A stretch of DNA of 64,000 bases, from positions 43,195,136 to 43,259,135 of the forward strand of contig CM054063.1 of assembly GCA_028641055.1 (NCBI GenBank), in the 5' to 3' direction. Source of the stretch: Alopecurus myosuroides. Lineage: Eukaryota > Streptophyta > Magnoliopsida > Poales > Poaceae. Positions 1 to 13,802 of the stretch are shown piece after piece. The stretch's first letter is position 1. Each line of letters starts with the position of its first letter. The notes beneath the pieces were generated by a model. That model searched no databases, was not told the origin of the DNA, and worked only from the letters and a program-made list of their open reading frames with translations. The translations under genes and the position numbers were made by a program.

Positions 1-3000
1 GGAGGCACCTTTAGTTCAAATTTGACCCGTTTCCAGCTGAATCGGCAGAAACTTGTGTTCTTCAAAAGAGGTTGATGAAAACCTTTTCAGAGGAAAATAA
101 TTGGTTATTCGTGCATATAACATGGTCTAGTATATTCAAAAAATGCAGCTCCCAGGTTTTGCAACATATTTATGGTTGATGCTTCACAAAAAAAGCCATT
201 TTTCACACTCGGAAGATGGAAAATGGTTTTTTTATTGAATGAAAAGGAAAACTTTCTTCGGGAACATTGTCCGTGCTTCCAATATGCATGTTTGTGTGGA
301 ATATGGGCATATTTAAACAAACTATGCCATGGATTTGGCCATTACACCCGTCATTTGGCCCGAAACCCTAGAATGTTCGTAGGAGATAGCTCATTTATGT
401 GAACATATTTTCAACACAACTGTCGTATTCCAAGTTTATTATTTTTGGTGGATACTAGGACATATATAATGACACCACGCGAAGGTCTTGCATCATTTTG
501 AGGTTTTTTAAATTTTCTGGAATTTTCTAAGTCGGTTTCGGGAAAAAGTCAAGACGGCGGGCATGACCGTTCGTATCTAGGGCTTGAATATTGAGAAACT
601 CTTGGTGTATCTCTGATGAAATAGGTATTTGTGTACCTAAAAATGATTTTTTCAAAAAATCATGAGCAAACTAGGAGGCACCTGTAGTTCAAATTTGACC
701 CGTTTCCAGCTGAATCGGCAGAAACTTGTGTTCTTCAAAAGAGGTTGATGAAAACCTTTTCAGAGGAAAATAATTGGTTATTCGTGCATATAACATGGTC
801 TAGTATATTCAAAAAATGCAGCTCCCAGGTTTTGCAACATATTTATGGTTGATGCTTCACAAAAAAAGCCATTTTTCACACTCGGAAGATGGAAAATGGT
901 TTTTTTATTGAATGAAAAGGAAAACTTTCTTCGGGAACATTGTCCGTGCTTCCAATATGCATGTTTGTGTGGAATATGGGCATATTTAAACAAACTATGC
1001 CATGGATTTGGCCATTACACCCGTCATTTGGCCCGAAACCCTAGAATGTTCGTAGGAGATAGCTCATTTATGTGAACATATTTTCAACACAACTGTCGTA
1101 TTCCAAGTTTATTATTTTTGGTGGATACTAGGACATATATAATGACACCACGCGAAGGTCTTGCATCATTTTGAGGTTTTTTAAATTTTCTGGAATTTTC
1201 TAAGTCGGTTTCGGGAAAAAGTCAAGACGGCGGGCATGACCGTTCGTATCTAGGGCTTGAATATTGAGAAACTCTTGGTGTATCTCTGATGAAATAGGTA
1301 TTTGTGTACCTAAAAATGATTTTTTCAAAAATCATGAGAGAACTAGGAGGCACCTGTAGTTCAAATTTGACCCGTTTCCAGCTGAATCGGCAGAAACTTG
1401 TGTTCTTCAAAAGAGGTTGATGAAAACCTTTTCAGAGGAAAATAATTGGTTATTCGTGCATATAACATGGTCTAGTATATTCAAAAAATGCAGCTCCCAG
1501 GTTTTGCAACATATTTATGGTTGATGCTTCACAAAAAAAGCCATTTTTCACACTCGGAAGATGGAAAATGGTTTTTTTATTGAATGAAAAGGAAAACTTT
1601 CTTCGGGAACATTGTCCGTGCTTCCAATATGCATGTTTGTGTGGAATATGGGCATATTTAAACAAACTATGCCATGGATTTGGCCATTACACCCGTCATT
1701 TGGCCCGAAACCCTAGAATGTTCGTAGGAGATAGCTCATTTATGTGAACATATTTTCAACACAACTGTCGTATTCCAAGTTTATTATTTTTGGTGGATAC
1801 TAGGACATATATAATGACACCACGCGAAGGTCTTGCATCATTTTGAGGTTTTTTAAATTTTCTGGAATTTTCTAAGTCGGTTTCGGGAAAAAGTCAAGAC
1901 GGCGGGCATGACCGTTCGTATCTAGGGCTTGAATATTGAGAAACTCTTGGTGTATCTCTGATGAAATAGGTATTTGTGTACCTAAAAATGATTTTTTCAA
2001 AAAATCATGAGCAAACTAGGAGGCACCTTTAGTTCAAATTTGACCCGTTTCCAGCTGAATCGGCAAAAACTTGTGTTCTTCAAAAGAGGTTGATGAAAAC
2101 CTTTTCAGAGGAAAATAATTGGTTATTCGTGCATATAACATGGTCTAGTATATTCAAAAAATGCAGCTCCCAGGTTTTGCAACATATTTATGGTTGATGC
2201 TTCACAAAAAAAGCCATTTTTCACACTCGGAAGATGGAAAATGGTTTTTTTATTGAATGAAAAGGAAAACTTTCTTCGGGAACATTGTCCGTGCTTCCAA
2301 TATGCATGTTTGTGTGGAATATGGGCATATTTAAACAAACTATGCCATGGATTTGGCCATTACACCCGTCATTTGGCCCGAAACCCTAGAATGTTCGTAG
2401 GAGATAGCTCATTTATGTGAACATATTTTCAACACAACTGTCGTATTCCAAGTTTATTATTTTTGGTGGATACTAGGACATATATAATGACACCACGCGA
2501 AGGTCTTGCATCATTTTGAGGTTTTTTAAATTTTCTGGAATTTTCTAAGTCGGTTTCGGGAAAAAGTCAAGACGGCGGGCATGACCGTTCGTATCTAGGG
2601 CTTGAATATTGAGAAACTCTTGGTGTATCTCTGATGAAATAGGTATTTGTGTACCTAAAAATGATTTTTTCAAAAAATCATGAGCAAACTAGGAGGCACC
2701 TGTAGTTCAAATTTGACCCGTTTCCAGCTGAATCGGCAGAAACTTGTGTTCTTCAAAAGAGGTTGATGAAAACCTTTTCAGAGGAAAATAATTGGTTATT
2801 CGTGCATATAACATGGTCTAGTATATTCAAAAAATGCAGCTCCCAGGTTTTGCAACATATTTATGGTTGATGCTTCACAAAAAAAGCCATTTTTCACACT
2901 CGGAAGATGGAAAATGGTTTTTTTATTGAATGAAAAGGAAAACTTTCTTCGGGAACATTGTCCGTGCTTCCAATATGCATGTTTGTGTGGAATATGGGCA

Positions 3001-6000
3001 TATTTAAACAAAATATGCCATGGATTTGGCCATTACACCCGTCATTTGGCCCGAAACCCTAGAATGTTCGTAGGAGATAGCTCATTTATGTGAACATATT
3101 TTCAACACAACTGTCGTATTCCAAGTTTATTATTTTTGGTGGATACTAGGACATATATAATGACACCACGCGAAGGTCTTGCATCATTTTGAGGTTTTTT
3201 AAATTTTCTGGAATTTTCTAAGTCGGTTTCGGGAAAAAGTCAAGACGGCGGGCATGACCGTTCGTATCTAGGGCTTGAATATTGAGAAACTCTTGGTGTA
3301 TCTCTGATGAAATAGGTATTTGTGTACCTAAAAATGATTTTTTCAAAAAATCATGAGCAAACTAGGAGGCACCTTTAGTTCAAATTTGACCCGTTTCCAG
3401 CTGAATCGGCACAAACTTGTGTTCTTCAAAAGAGGTTGATGAAAACCTTTTCAGAGGAAAATAATTGGTTATTCGTGCATATAACATGGTCTAGTATATT
3501 CAAAAAATGCAGCTCCCAGGTTTTGCAACATATTTATGGTTGATGCTTCACAAAAAAAGCCATTTTTCACACTCGGAAGATGGAAAATGGTTTTTTTTAT
3601 TGAATGAAAAGGAAAACTTTCTTCGGGAACATTGTCCGTGCTTCCAATATGCATGTTTGTGTGGAATATGGGCATATTTAAACAAACTATGCCATGGATT
3701 TGGCCATTACACCCGTCATTTGGCCCGAAACCCTAGAATGTTCGTAGGAGATAGCTCATTTATGTGAACATATTTTCAACACAACTGTCGTATTCCAAGT
3801 TTATTATTTTTGGTGGATACTAGGACATATATAATGACACCACGCGAAGGTCTTGCATCATTTTGAGGTTTTTTAAATTTTCTGGAATTTTCTAAGTCGG
3901 TTTCGGGAAAAAGTCAAGACGGCGGGCATGACCGTTCGTATCTAGGGCTTGAATATTGAGAAACTCTTGGTGTATCTCTGATGAAATAGGTATTTGTGTA
4001 CCTAAAAATGATTTTTTCAAAAAATCATGAGCAAACTAGGAGGCACCTTTAGTTCAAATTTGACCCGTTTCCAGCTGAATCGGCAAAAACTTGTGTTCTT
4101 CAAAAGAGGTTGATGAAAACCTTTTCAGAGGAAAATAATTGGTTATTCGTGCATATAACATGGTCTAGTATATTCAAAAAATGCAGCTCCCAGGTTTTGC
4201 AACATATTTATGGTTGATGCTTCACAAAAAAAGCCATTTTTCACACTCGGAAGATGGAAAATGGTTTTTTTATTGAATGAAAAGGAAAACTTTCTTCGGG
4301 AACATTGTCCGTGCTTCCAATATGCATGTTTGTGTGGAATATGGGCATATTTAAACAAACTATGCCATGGATTTGGCCATTACACCCGTCATTTGGCCCG
4401 AAACCCTAGAATGTTCGTAGGAGATAGCTCATTTATGTGAACATATTTTCAACACAACTGTCGTATTCCAAGTTTATTATTTTTGGTGGATACTAGGACA
4501 TATATAATGACACCACGCGAAGGTCTTGCATCATTTTGAGGTTTTTTAAATTTTCTGGAATTTTCTAAGTCGGTTTCGGGAAAAAGTCAAGACGGCGGGC
4601 ATGACCGTTCGTATCTAGGGCTTGAATATTGAGAAACTCTTGGTGTATCTCTGATGAAATAGGTATTTGTGTACCTAAAAATGATTTTTTCAAAAAATCA
4701 TGAGCAAACTAGGAGGCACCTGTAGTTCAAATTTGACCCGTTTCCAGCTGAATCGGCAGAAACTTGTGTTCTTCAAAAGAGGTTGATGAAAACCTTTTCA
4801 GAGGAAAATAATTGGTTATTCGTGCATATAACATGGTCTAGTATATTCAAAAAATGCAGCTCCCAGGTTTTGCAACATATTTATGGTTGATGCTTCACAA
4901 AAAAAGCCATTTTTCACACTCGGAAGATGGAAAATGGTTTTTTTATTGAATGAAAAGGAAAACTTTCTTCGGGAACATTGTCCGTGCTTCCAATATGCAT
5001 GTTTGTGTGGAATATGGGCATATTTAAACAAACTATGCCATGGATTTGGCCATTACACCCGTCATTTGGCCCGAAACCCTAGAATGTTCGTAGGAGATAG
5101 CTCATTTATGTGAACATATTTTCAACACAACTGTCGTATTCCAAGTTTATTATTTTTGGTGGATACTAGGACATATATAATGACACCACGCGAAGGTCTT
5201 GCATCATTTTGAGGTTTTTTAAATTTTCTGGAATTTTCTAAGTCGGTTTCGGGAAAAAGTCAAGACGGCGGGCATGACCGTTCGTATCTAGGGCTTGAAT
5301 ATTGAGAAACTCTTGGTGTATCTCTGATGAAATAGGTATTTGTGTACCTAAAAATGATTTTTTCAAAAAATCATGAGCAAACTAGGAGGCACCTTTAGTT
5401 CAAATTTGACCCGTTTCCAGCTGAATCGGCAAAAACTTGTGTTCTTCAAAAGAGGTTGATGAAAACCTTTTCAGAGGAAAATAATTGGTTATTCGTGCAT
5501 ATAACATGGTCTAGTATATTCAAAAAATGCAGCTCCCAGGTTTTGCAACATATTTATGGTTGATGCTTCACAAAAAAAGCCATTTTTCACACTCGGAAGA
5601 TGGAAAATGGTTTTTTTATTGAATGAAAAGGAAAACTTTCTTCGGGAACATTGTCCGTGCTTCCAATATGCATGTTTGTGTGGAATATGGGCATATTTAA
5701 ACAAACTATGCCATGGATTTGGCCATTACACCCGTCATTTGGCCCGAAACCCTAGAATGTTCGTAGGAGATAGCTCATTTATGTGAACATATTTTCAACA
5801 CAACTGTCGTATTCCAAGTTTATTATTTTTGGTGGATACTAGGACATATATAATGACACCACGCGAAGGTCTTGCATCATTTTGAGGTTTTTTAAATTTT
5901 CTGGAATTTTCTAAGTCGGTTTCGGGAAAAAGTCAAGACGGCGGGCATGACCGTTCGTATCTAGGGCTTGAATATTGAGAAACTCTTGGTGTATCTCTGA

Positions 6001-9000
6001 TGAAATAGGTATTTGTGTACCTAAAAATGATTTTTTCAAAAAATCATGAGCAAACTAGGAGGCACCTGTAGTTCAAATTTGACCCGTTTCCAGCTGAATC
6101 GGCAGAAACTTGTGTTCTTCAAAAGAGGTTGATGAAAACCTTTTCAGAGGAAAATAATTGGTTATTCGTGCATATAACATGGTCTAGTATATTCAAAAAA
6201 TGCAGCTCCCAGGTTTTGCAACATATTTATGGTTGATGCTTCACAAAAAAAGCCATTTTTCACACTCGGAAGATGGAAAATGGTTTTTTTATTGAATGAA
6301 AAGGAAAACTTTCTTCGGGAACATTGTCCGTGCTTCCAATATGCATGTTTGTGTGGAATATGGGCATATTTAAACAAACTATGCCATGGATTTGGCCATT
6401 ACACCCGTCATTTGGCCCGAAACCCTAGAATGTTCGTAGGAGATAGCTCATTTATGTGAACATATTTTCAACACAACTGTCGTATTCCAAGTTTATTATT
6501 TTTGGTGGATACTAGGACATATATAATGACACCACGCGAAGGTCTTGCATCATTTTGAGGTTTTTTAAATTTTCTGGAATTTTCTAAGTCGGTTTCGGGA
6601 AAAAGTCAAGACGGCGGGCATGACCGTTCGTATCTAGGGCTTGAATATTGAGAAACTCTTGGTGTATCTCTGATGAAATAGGTATTTGTGTACCTAAAAA
6701 TGATTTTTTCAAAAAATCATGAGCAAACTAGGAGGCACCTTTAGTTCAAATTTGACCCGTTTCCAGCTGAATCGGCAAAAACTTGTGTTCTTCAAAAGAG
6801 GTTGATGAAAACCTTTTCAGAGGAAAATAATTGGTTATTCGTGCATATAACATGGTCTAGTATATTCAAAAAATGCAGCTCCCAGGTTTTGCAACATATT
6901 TATGGTTGATGCTTCACAAAAAAAGCCATTTTTCACACTCGGAAGATGGAAAATGGTTTTTTTATTGAATGAAAAGGAAAACTTTCTTCGGGAACATTGT
7001 CCGTGCTTCCAATATGCATGTTTGTGTGGAATATGGGCATATTTAAACAAACTATGCCATGGATTTGGCCATTACACCCGTCATTTGGCCCGAAACCCTA
7101 GAATGTTCGTAGGAGATAGCTCATTTATGTGAACATATTTTCAACACAACTGTCGTATTCCAAGTTTATTATTTTTGGTGGATACTAGGACATATATAAT
7201 GACACCACGCGAAGGTCTTGCATCATTTTGAGGTTTTTTAAATTTTCTGGAATTTTCTAAGTCGGTTTCGGGAAAAAGTCAAGACGGCGGGCATGACCGT
7301 TCGTATCTAGGGCTTGAATATTGAGAAACTCTTGGTGTATCTCTGATGAAATAGGTATTTGTGTACCTAAAAATGATTTTTTCAAAAAATCATGAGCAAA
7401 CTAGGAGGCACCTGTAGTTCAAATTTGACCCGTTTCCAGCTGAATCGGCAGAAACTTGTGTTCTTCAAAAGAGGTTGATGAAAACCTTTTCAGAGGAAAA
7501 TAATTGGTTATTCGTGCATATAACATGGTCTAGTATATTCAAAAAATGCAGCTCCCAGGTTTTGCAACATATTTATGGTTGATGCTTCACAAAAAAAGCC
7601 ATTTTTCACACTCGGAAGATGGAAAATGGTTTTTTTATTGAATGAAAAGGAAAACTTTCTTCGGGAACATTGTCCGTGCTTCCAATATGCATGTTTGTGT
7701 GGAATATGGGCATATTTAAACAAAATATGCCATGGATTTGGCCATTACACCCGTCATTTGGCCCGAAACCCTAGAATGTTCGTAGGAGATAGCTCATTTA
7801 TGTGAACATATTTTCAACACAACTGTCGTATTCCAAGTTTATTATTTTTGGTGGATACTAGGACATATATAATGACACCACGCGAAGGTCTTGCATCATT
7901 TTGAGGTTTTTTAAATTTTCTGGAATTTTCTAAGTCGGTTTCGGGAAAAAGTCAAGACGGCGGGCATGACCGTTCGTATCTAGGGCTTGAATATTGAGAA
8001 ACTCTTGGTGTATCTCTGATGAAATAGGTATTTGTGTACCTAAAAATGATTTTTTCAAAAAATCATGAGCAAACTAGGAGGCACCTTTAGTTCAAATTTG
8101 ACCCGTTTCCAGCTGAATCGGCACAAACTTGTGTTCTTCAAAAGAGGTTGATGAAAACCTTTTCAGAGGAAAATAATTGGTTATTCGTGCATATAACATG
8201 GTCTAGTATATTCAAAAAATGCAGCTCCCAGGTTTTGCAACATATTTATGGTTGATGCTTCACAAAAAAAGCCATTTTTCACACTCGGAAGATGGAAAAT
8301 GGTTTTTTTATTGAATGAAAAGGAAAACTTTCTTCGGGAACATTGTCCGTGCTTCCAATATGCATGTTTGTGTGGAATATGGGCATATTTAAACAAACCA
8401 TGCCATGGATTTGGCCATTACACCCGTCATTTGGCCCGAAACCCTAGAATGTTCGTAGGAGATAGCTCATTTATGTGAACATATTTTCAACACAACTGTC
8501 GTATTCCAAGTTTATTATTTTTGGTGGATACTAGGACATATATAATGACACCACGCGAAGGTCTTGCATCATTTTGAGGTTTTTTAAATTTTCTGGAATT
8601 TTCTAAGTCGGTTTCGGGAAAAAGTCAAGACGACGGGCATGACCGTTCGTATCTAGGGCTTGAATATTGAGAAACTCTTGGTGTATCTCTGATGAAATAG
8701 GTATTTGTGTACCTAAAAATGATTTTTTCAAAAAATCATGAGCAAACTAGGAGGCACCTTTAGTTCAAATTTGACCCGTTTCCAGCTGAATCGGCAAAAA
8801 CTTGTGTTCTTCAAAAGAGGTTGATGAAAACCTTTTCAGAGGAAAATAATTGGTTATTCGTGCATATAACATGGTCTAGTATATTCAAAAAATGCAGCTC
8901 CCAGGTTTTGCAACATATTTATGGTTGATGCTTCACAAAAAAAGCCATTTTTCACACTCGGAAGATGGAAAATGGTTTTTTTATTGAATGAAAAGGAAAA

Positions 9001-12000
9001 CTTTCTTCGGGAACATTGTCCGTGCTTCCAATATGCATGTTTGTGTGGAATATGGGCATATTTAAACAAAATATGCCATGGATTTGGCCATTACACCCGT
9101 CATTTGGCCCGAAACCCTAGAATGTTCGTAGGAGATAGCTCATTTATGTGAACATATTTTCAACACAACTGTCGTATTCCAAGTTTATTATTTTTGGTGG
9201 ATACTAGGACATATATAATGACACCACGCGAAGGTCTTGCATCATTTTGAGGTTTTTTAAATTTTCTGGAATTTTCTAAGTCGGTTTCGGGAAAAAGTCA
9301 AGACGGCGGGCATGACCGTTCGTATCTAGGGCTTGAATATTGAGAAACTCTTGGTGTATCTCTGATGAAATAGGTATTTGTGTACCTAAAAATGATTTTT
9401 TCAAAAAATCATGAGCAAACTAGGAGGCACCTTTAGTTCAAATTTGACCCGTTTCCAGCTGAATCGGCACAAACTTGTGTTCTTCAAAAGAGGTTGATGA
9501 AAACCTTTTCAGAGGAAAATAATTGGTTATTCGTGCATATAACATGGTCTAGTATATTCAAAAAATGCAGCTCCCAGGTTTTGCAACATATTTATGGTTG
9601 ATGCTTCACAAAAAAAGCCATTTTTCACACTCGGAGAAATGGTTTTTTTATTGAATGAAAAGGAAAACTTTCTTCGGGAACATTGTCCGTGCTTCCAATA
9701 TGCATGTTTGTGTGGAATATGGGCATATTTAAACAAACTATGCCATGGATTTGGCCATTACACCCGTCATTTGGCCCGAAACCCTAGAATGTTCGTAGGA
9801 GATAGCTCATTTATGTGAACATATTTTCAACACAACTGTCGTATTCCAAGTTTATTATTTTTGGTGGATACTAGGACATATATAATGACACCACGCGAAG
9901 GTCTTGCATCATTTTGAGGTTTTTTAAATTTTCTGGAATTTTCTAAGTCGGTTTCGGGAAAAAGTCAAGACGGCGGGCATGACCGTTCGTATCTAGGGCT
10001 TGAATATTGAGAAACTCTTGGTGTATCTCTGATGAAATAGGTATTTGTGTACCTAAAAATGATTTTTTCAAAAAATCATGAGCAAACTAGGAGGCACCTT
10101 TAGTTCAAATTTGACCCGTTTCCAGCTGAATCGGCAAAAACTTGTGTTCTTCAAAAGAGGTTGATGAAAACCTTTTCAGAGGAAAATAATTGGTTATTCG
10201 TGCATATAACATGGTCTAGTATATTCAAAAAATGCAGCTCCCAGGTTTTGCAACATATTTATGGTTGATGCTTCACAAAAAAAGCCATTTTTCACACTCG
10301 GAAGATGGAAAATGGTTTTTTTATTGAATGAAAAGGAAAACTTTCTTCGGGAACATTGTCCGTGCTTCCAATATGCATGTTTGTGTGGAATATGGGCATA
10401 TTTAAACAAACTATGCCATGGATTTGGCCATTACACCCGTCATTTGGCCCGAAACCCTAGAATGTTCGTAGGAGATAGCTCATTTATGTGAACATATTTT
10501 CAACACAACTGTCGTATTCCAAGTTTATTATTTTTGGTGGATACTAGGACATATATAATGACACCACGCGAAGGTCTTGCATCATTTTGAGGTTTTTTAA
10601 ATTTTCTGGAATTTTCTAAGTCGGTTTCGGGAAAAAGTCAAGACGGCGGGCATGACCGTTCGTATCTAGGGCTTGAATATTGAGAAACTCTTGGTGTATC
10701 TCTGATGAAATAGGTATTTGTGTACCTAAAAATGATTTTTTCAAAAAATCATGAGCAAACTAGGAGGCACCTGTAGTTCAAATTTGACCCGTTTCCAGCT
10801 GAATCGGCAGAAACTTGTGTTCTTCAAAAGAGGTTGATGAAAACCTTTTCAGAGGAAAATAATTGGTTATTCGTGCATATAACATGGTCTAGTATATTCA
10901 AAAAATGCAGCTCCCAGGTTTTGCAACATATTTATGGTTGATGCTTCACAAAAAAAGCCATTTTTCACACTCGGAAAATGGTTTTTTTTATTGAATGAAA
11001 AGGAAAACTTTCTTCGGGAACATTGTCCGTGCTTCCAATATGCATGTTTGTGTGGAATATGGGCATATTTAAACAAACTATGCCATGGATTTGGCCATTA
11101 CACCCGTCATTTGGCCCGAAACCCTAGAATGTTCGTAGGAGATAGCTCATTTATGTGAACATATTTTCAACACAACTGTCGTATTCCAAGTTTATTATTT
11201 TTGGTGGATACTAGGACATATATAATGACACCACGCGAAGGTCTTGCATCATTTTGAGGTTTTTTAAATTTTCTGGAATTTTCTAAGTCGGTTTCGGGAA
11301 AAAGTCAAGACGGCGGGCATGACCGTTCGTATCTAGGGCTTGAATATTGAGAAACTCTTGGTGTATCTCTGATGAAATAGGTATTTGTGTACCTAAAAAT
11401 GATTTTTTCAAAAAATCATGAGCAAACTAGGAGGCACCTTTAGTTCAAATTTGACCCGTTTCCAGCTGAATCGGCAAAAACTTGTGTTCTTCAAAAGAGG
11501 TTGATGAAAACCTTTTCAGAGGAAAATAATTGGTTATTCGTGCATATAACATGGTCTAGTATATTCAAAAAATGCAGCTCCCAGGTTTTGCAACATATTT
11601 ATGGTTGATGCTTCACAAAAAAAGCCATTTTTCACACTCGGAAGATGGAAAATGGTTTTTTTATTGAATGAAAAGGAAAACTTTCTTCGGGAACATTGTC
11701 CGTGCTTCCAATATGCATGTTTGTGTGGAATATGGGCATATTTAAACAAACTATGCCATGGATTTGGCCATTACACCCGTCATTTGGCCCGAAACCCTAG
11801 AATGTTCGTAGGAGATAGCTCATTTATGTGAACATATTTTCAACACAACTGTCGTATTCCAAGTTTATTATTTTTGGTGGATACTAGGACATATATAATG
11901 ACACCACGCGAAGGTCTTGCATCATTTTGAGGTTTTTTAAATTTTCTGGAATTTTCTAAGTCGGTTTCGGGAAAAAGTCAAGACGGCGGGCATGACCGTT

Positions 12001-13802
12001 CGTATCTAGGGCTTGAATATTGAGAAACTCTTGGTGTATCTCTGATGAAATAGGTATTTGTGTACCTAAAAATGATTTTTTCAAAAAATCATGAGCAAAC
12101 TAGGAGGCACCTGTAGTTCAAATTTGACCCGTTTCCAGCTGAATCGGCAGAAACTTGTGTTCTTCAAAAGAGGTTGATGAAAACCTTTTCAGAGGAAAAT
12201 AATTGGTTATTCGTGCATATAACATGGTCTAGTATATTCAAAAAATGCAGCTCCCAGGTTTTGCAACATATTTATGGTTGATGCTTCACAAAAAAAGCCA
12301 TTTTTCACACTCGGAAAATGGTTTTTTTTATTGAATGAAAAGGAAAACTTTCTTCGGGAACATTGTCCGTGCTTCCAATATGCATGTTTGTGTGGAATAT
12401 GGGCATATTTAAACAAACTATGCCATGGATTTGGCCATTACACCCGTCATTTGGCCCGAAACCCTAGAATGTTCGTAGGAGATAGCTCATTTATGTGAAC
12501 ATATTTTCAACACAACTGTCGTATTCCAAGTTTATTATTTTTGGTGGATACTAGGACATATATAATGACACCACGCGAAGGTCTTGCATCATTTTGAGGT
12601 TTTTTAAATTTTCTGGAATTTTCTAAGTCGGTTTCGGGAAAAAGTCAAGACGGCGGGCATGACCGTTCGTATCTAGGGCTTGAATATTGAGAAACTCTTG
12701 GTGTATCTCTGATGAAATAGGTATTTGTGTACCTAAAAATGATTTTTTCAAAAAATCATGAGCAAACTAGGAGGCACCTTTAGTTCAAATTTGACCCGTT
12801 TCCAGCTGAATCGGCAAAAACTTGTGTTCTTCAAAAGAGGTTGATGAAAACCTTTTCAGAGGAAAATAATTGGTTATTCGTGCATATAACATGGTCTAGT
12901 ATATTCAAAAAATGCAGCTCCCAGGTTTTGCAACATATTTATGGTTGATGCTTCACAAAAAAAGCCATTTTTCACACTCGGAAGATGGAAAATGGTTTTT
13001 TTATTGAATGAAAAGGAAAACTTTCTTCGGGAACATTGTCCGTGCTTCCAATATGCATGTTTGTGTGGAATATGGGCATATTTAAACAAACTATGCCATG
13101 GATTTGGCCATTACACCCGTCATTTGGCCCGAAACCCTAGAATGTTCGTAGGAGATAGCTCATTTATGTGAACATATTTTCAACACAACTGTCGTATTCC
13201 AAGTTTATTATTTTTGGTGGATACTAGGACATATATAATGACACCACGCGAAGGTCTTGCATCATTTTGAGGTTTTTTAAATTTTCTGGAATTTTCTAAG
13301 TCGGTTTCGGGAAAAAGTCAAGACGGCGGGCATGACCGTTCGTATCTAGGGCTTGAATATTGAGAAACTCTTGGTGTATCTCTGATGAAATAGGTATTTG
13401 TGTACCTAAAAATGATTTTTTCAAAAAATCATGAGCAAACTAGGAGGCACCTTTAGTTCAAATTTGACCCGTTTCCAGCTGAATCGGCAAAAACTTGTGT
13501 TCTTCAAAAGAGGTTGATGAAAACCTTTTCAGAGAAAAATAATTGGTTATTCGTGCATATAACATGGTCTAGTATATTCAAAAAATGCAGCTCCCAGGTT
13601 TTGCAACATATTTATGGTTGATGCTTCACAAAAAAAGCCATTTTTCACACTCGGAAGATGGAAAATGGTTTTTTTATTGAATGAAAAGGAAAACTTTCTT
13701 CGGGAACATTGTCCGTGCTTCCAATATGCATGTTTGTGTGGAATATGGGCATATTTAAACAAACTATGCCATGGATTTGGCCATTACACCCGTCATTTGG
13801 CC
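1..13802. repeat. Satellite array, about 673-bp monomer, 20 full copies plus one partial
   Basis: Monomers start at 1, 674, 1346, 2019, 2692, 3365, 4039, 4712, 5385, 6058, 6731, 7404, 8077, 8750, 9423, 10090, 10763, 11430, 12103, 12770 and 13443. Copies are almost identical. They differ at a few diagnostic sites: cacctTtag or cacctGtag near base 12 of the monomer, cagaaac, caaaaac or cacaaac near base 47, aaactatg or aaaatatg near base 310, and a T-run of 7 or 8. The array is already in progress at base 1, so its true length is unknown. Both strands contain 69-86 codon open frames in every copy, but these simply follow from sequence identity. Monomer bases of roughly 10-290 are homologous, in reverse complement, to an LTR fragment at 58533-58797. 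Near-identity implies recent homogenisation. Confidence 0.97.
10090..12769. repeat. Dimeric higher-order repeat within the satellite (2 x 1340 bp)
   Basis: Two consecutive dimers, 10090-11429 and 11430-12769, each consist of a 673-bp T-type monomer (cacctTtag, caaaaac) followed by a 667-bp G-type monomer (cacctGtag, cagaaac) with the same 6-bp net deletion in the 'cggaaaatgg' region. The same T/G alternation, without the deletion, runs through monomers 7-12 (4039-8076). Monomer 15 (9423-10089) is also 667 bp long, but its deletion has different edges ('cggagaaatgg'), so it is an independent event. Confidence 0.85.

Noticed and set aside
1..13802. Regularly spaced repeats as a CRISPR array or rDNA spacer
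   Set aside because: The unit is 673 bp with no unique spacers, and neighbouring sequence is eukaryotic transposon DNA. No rRNA genes adjoin.
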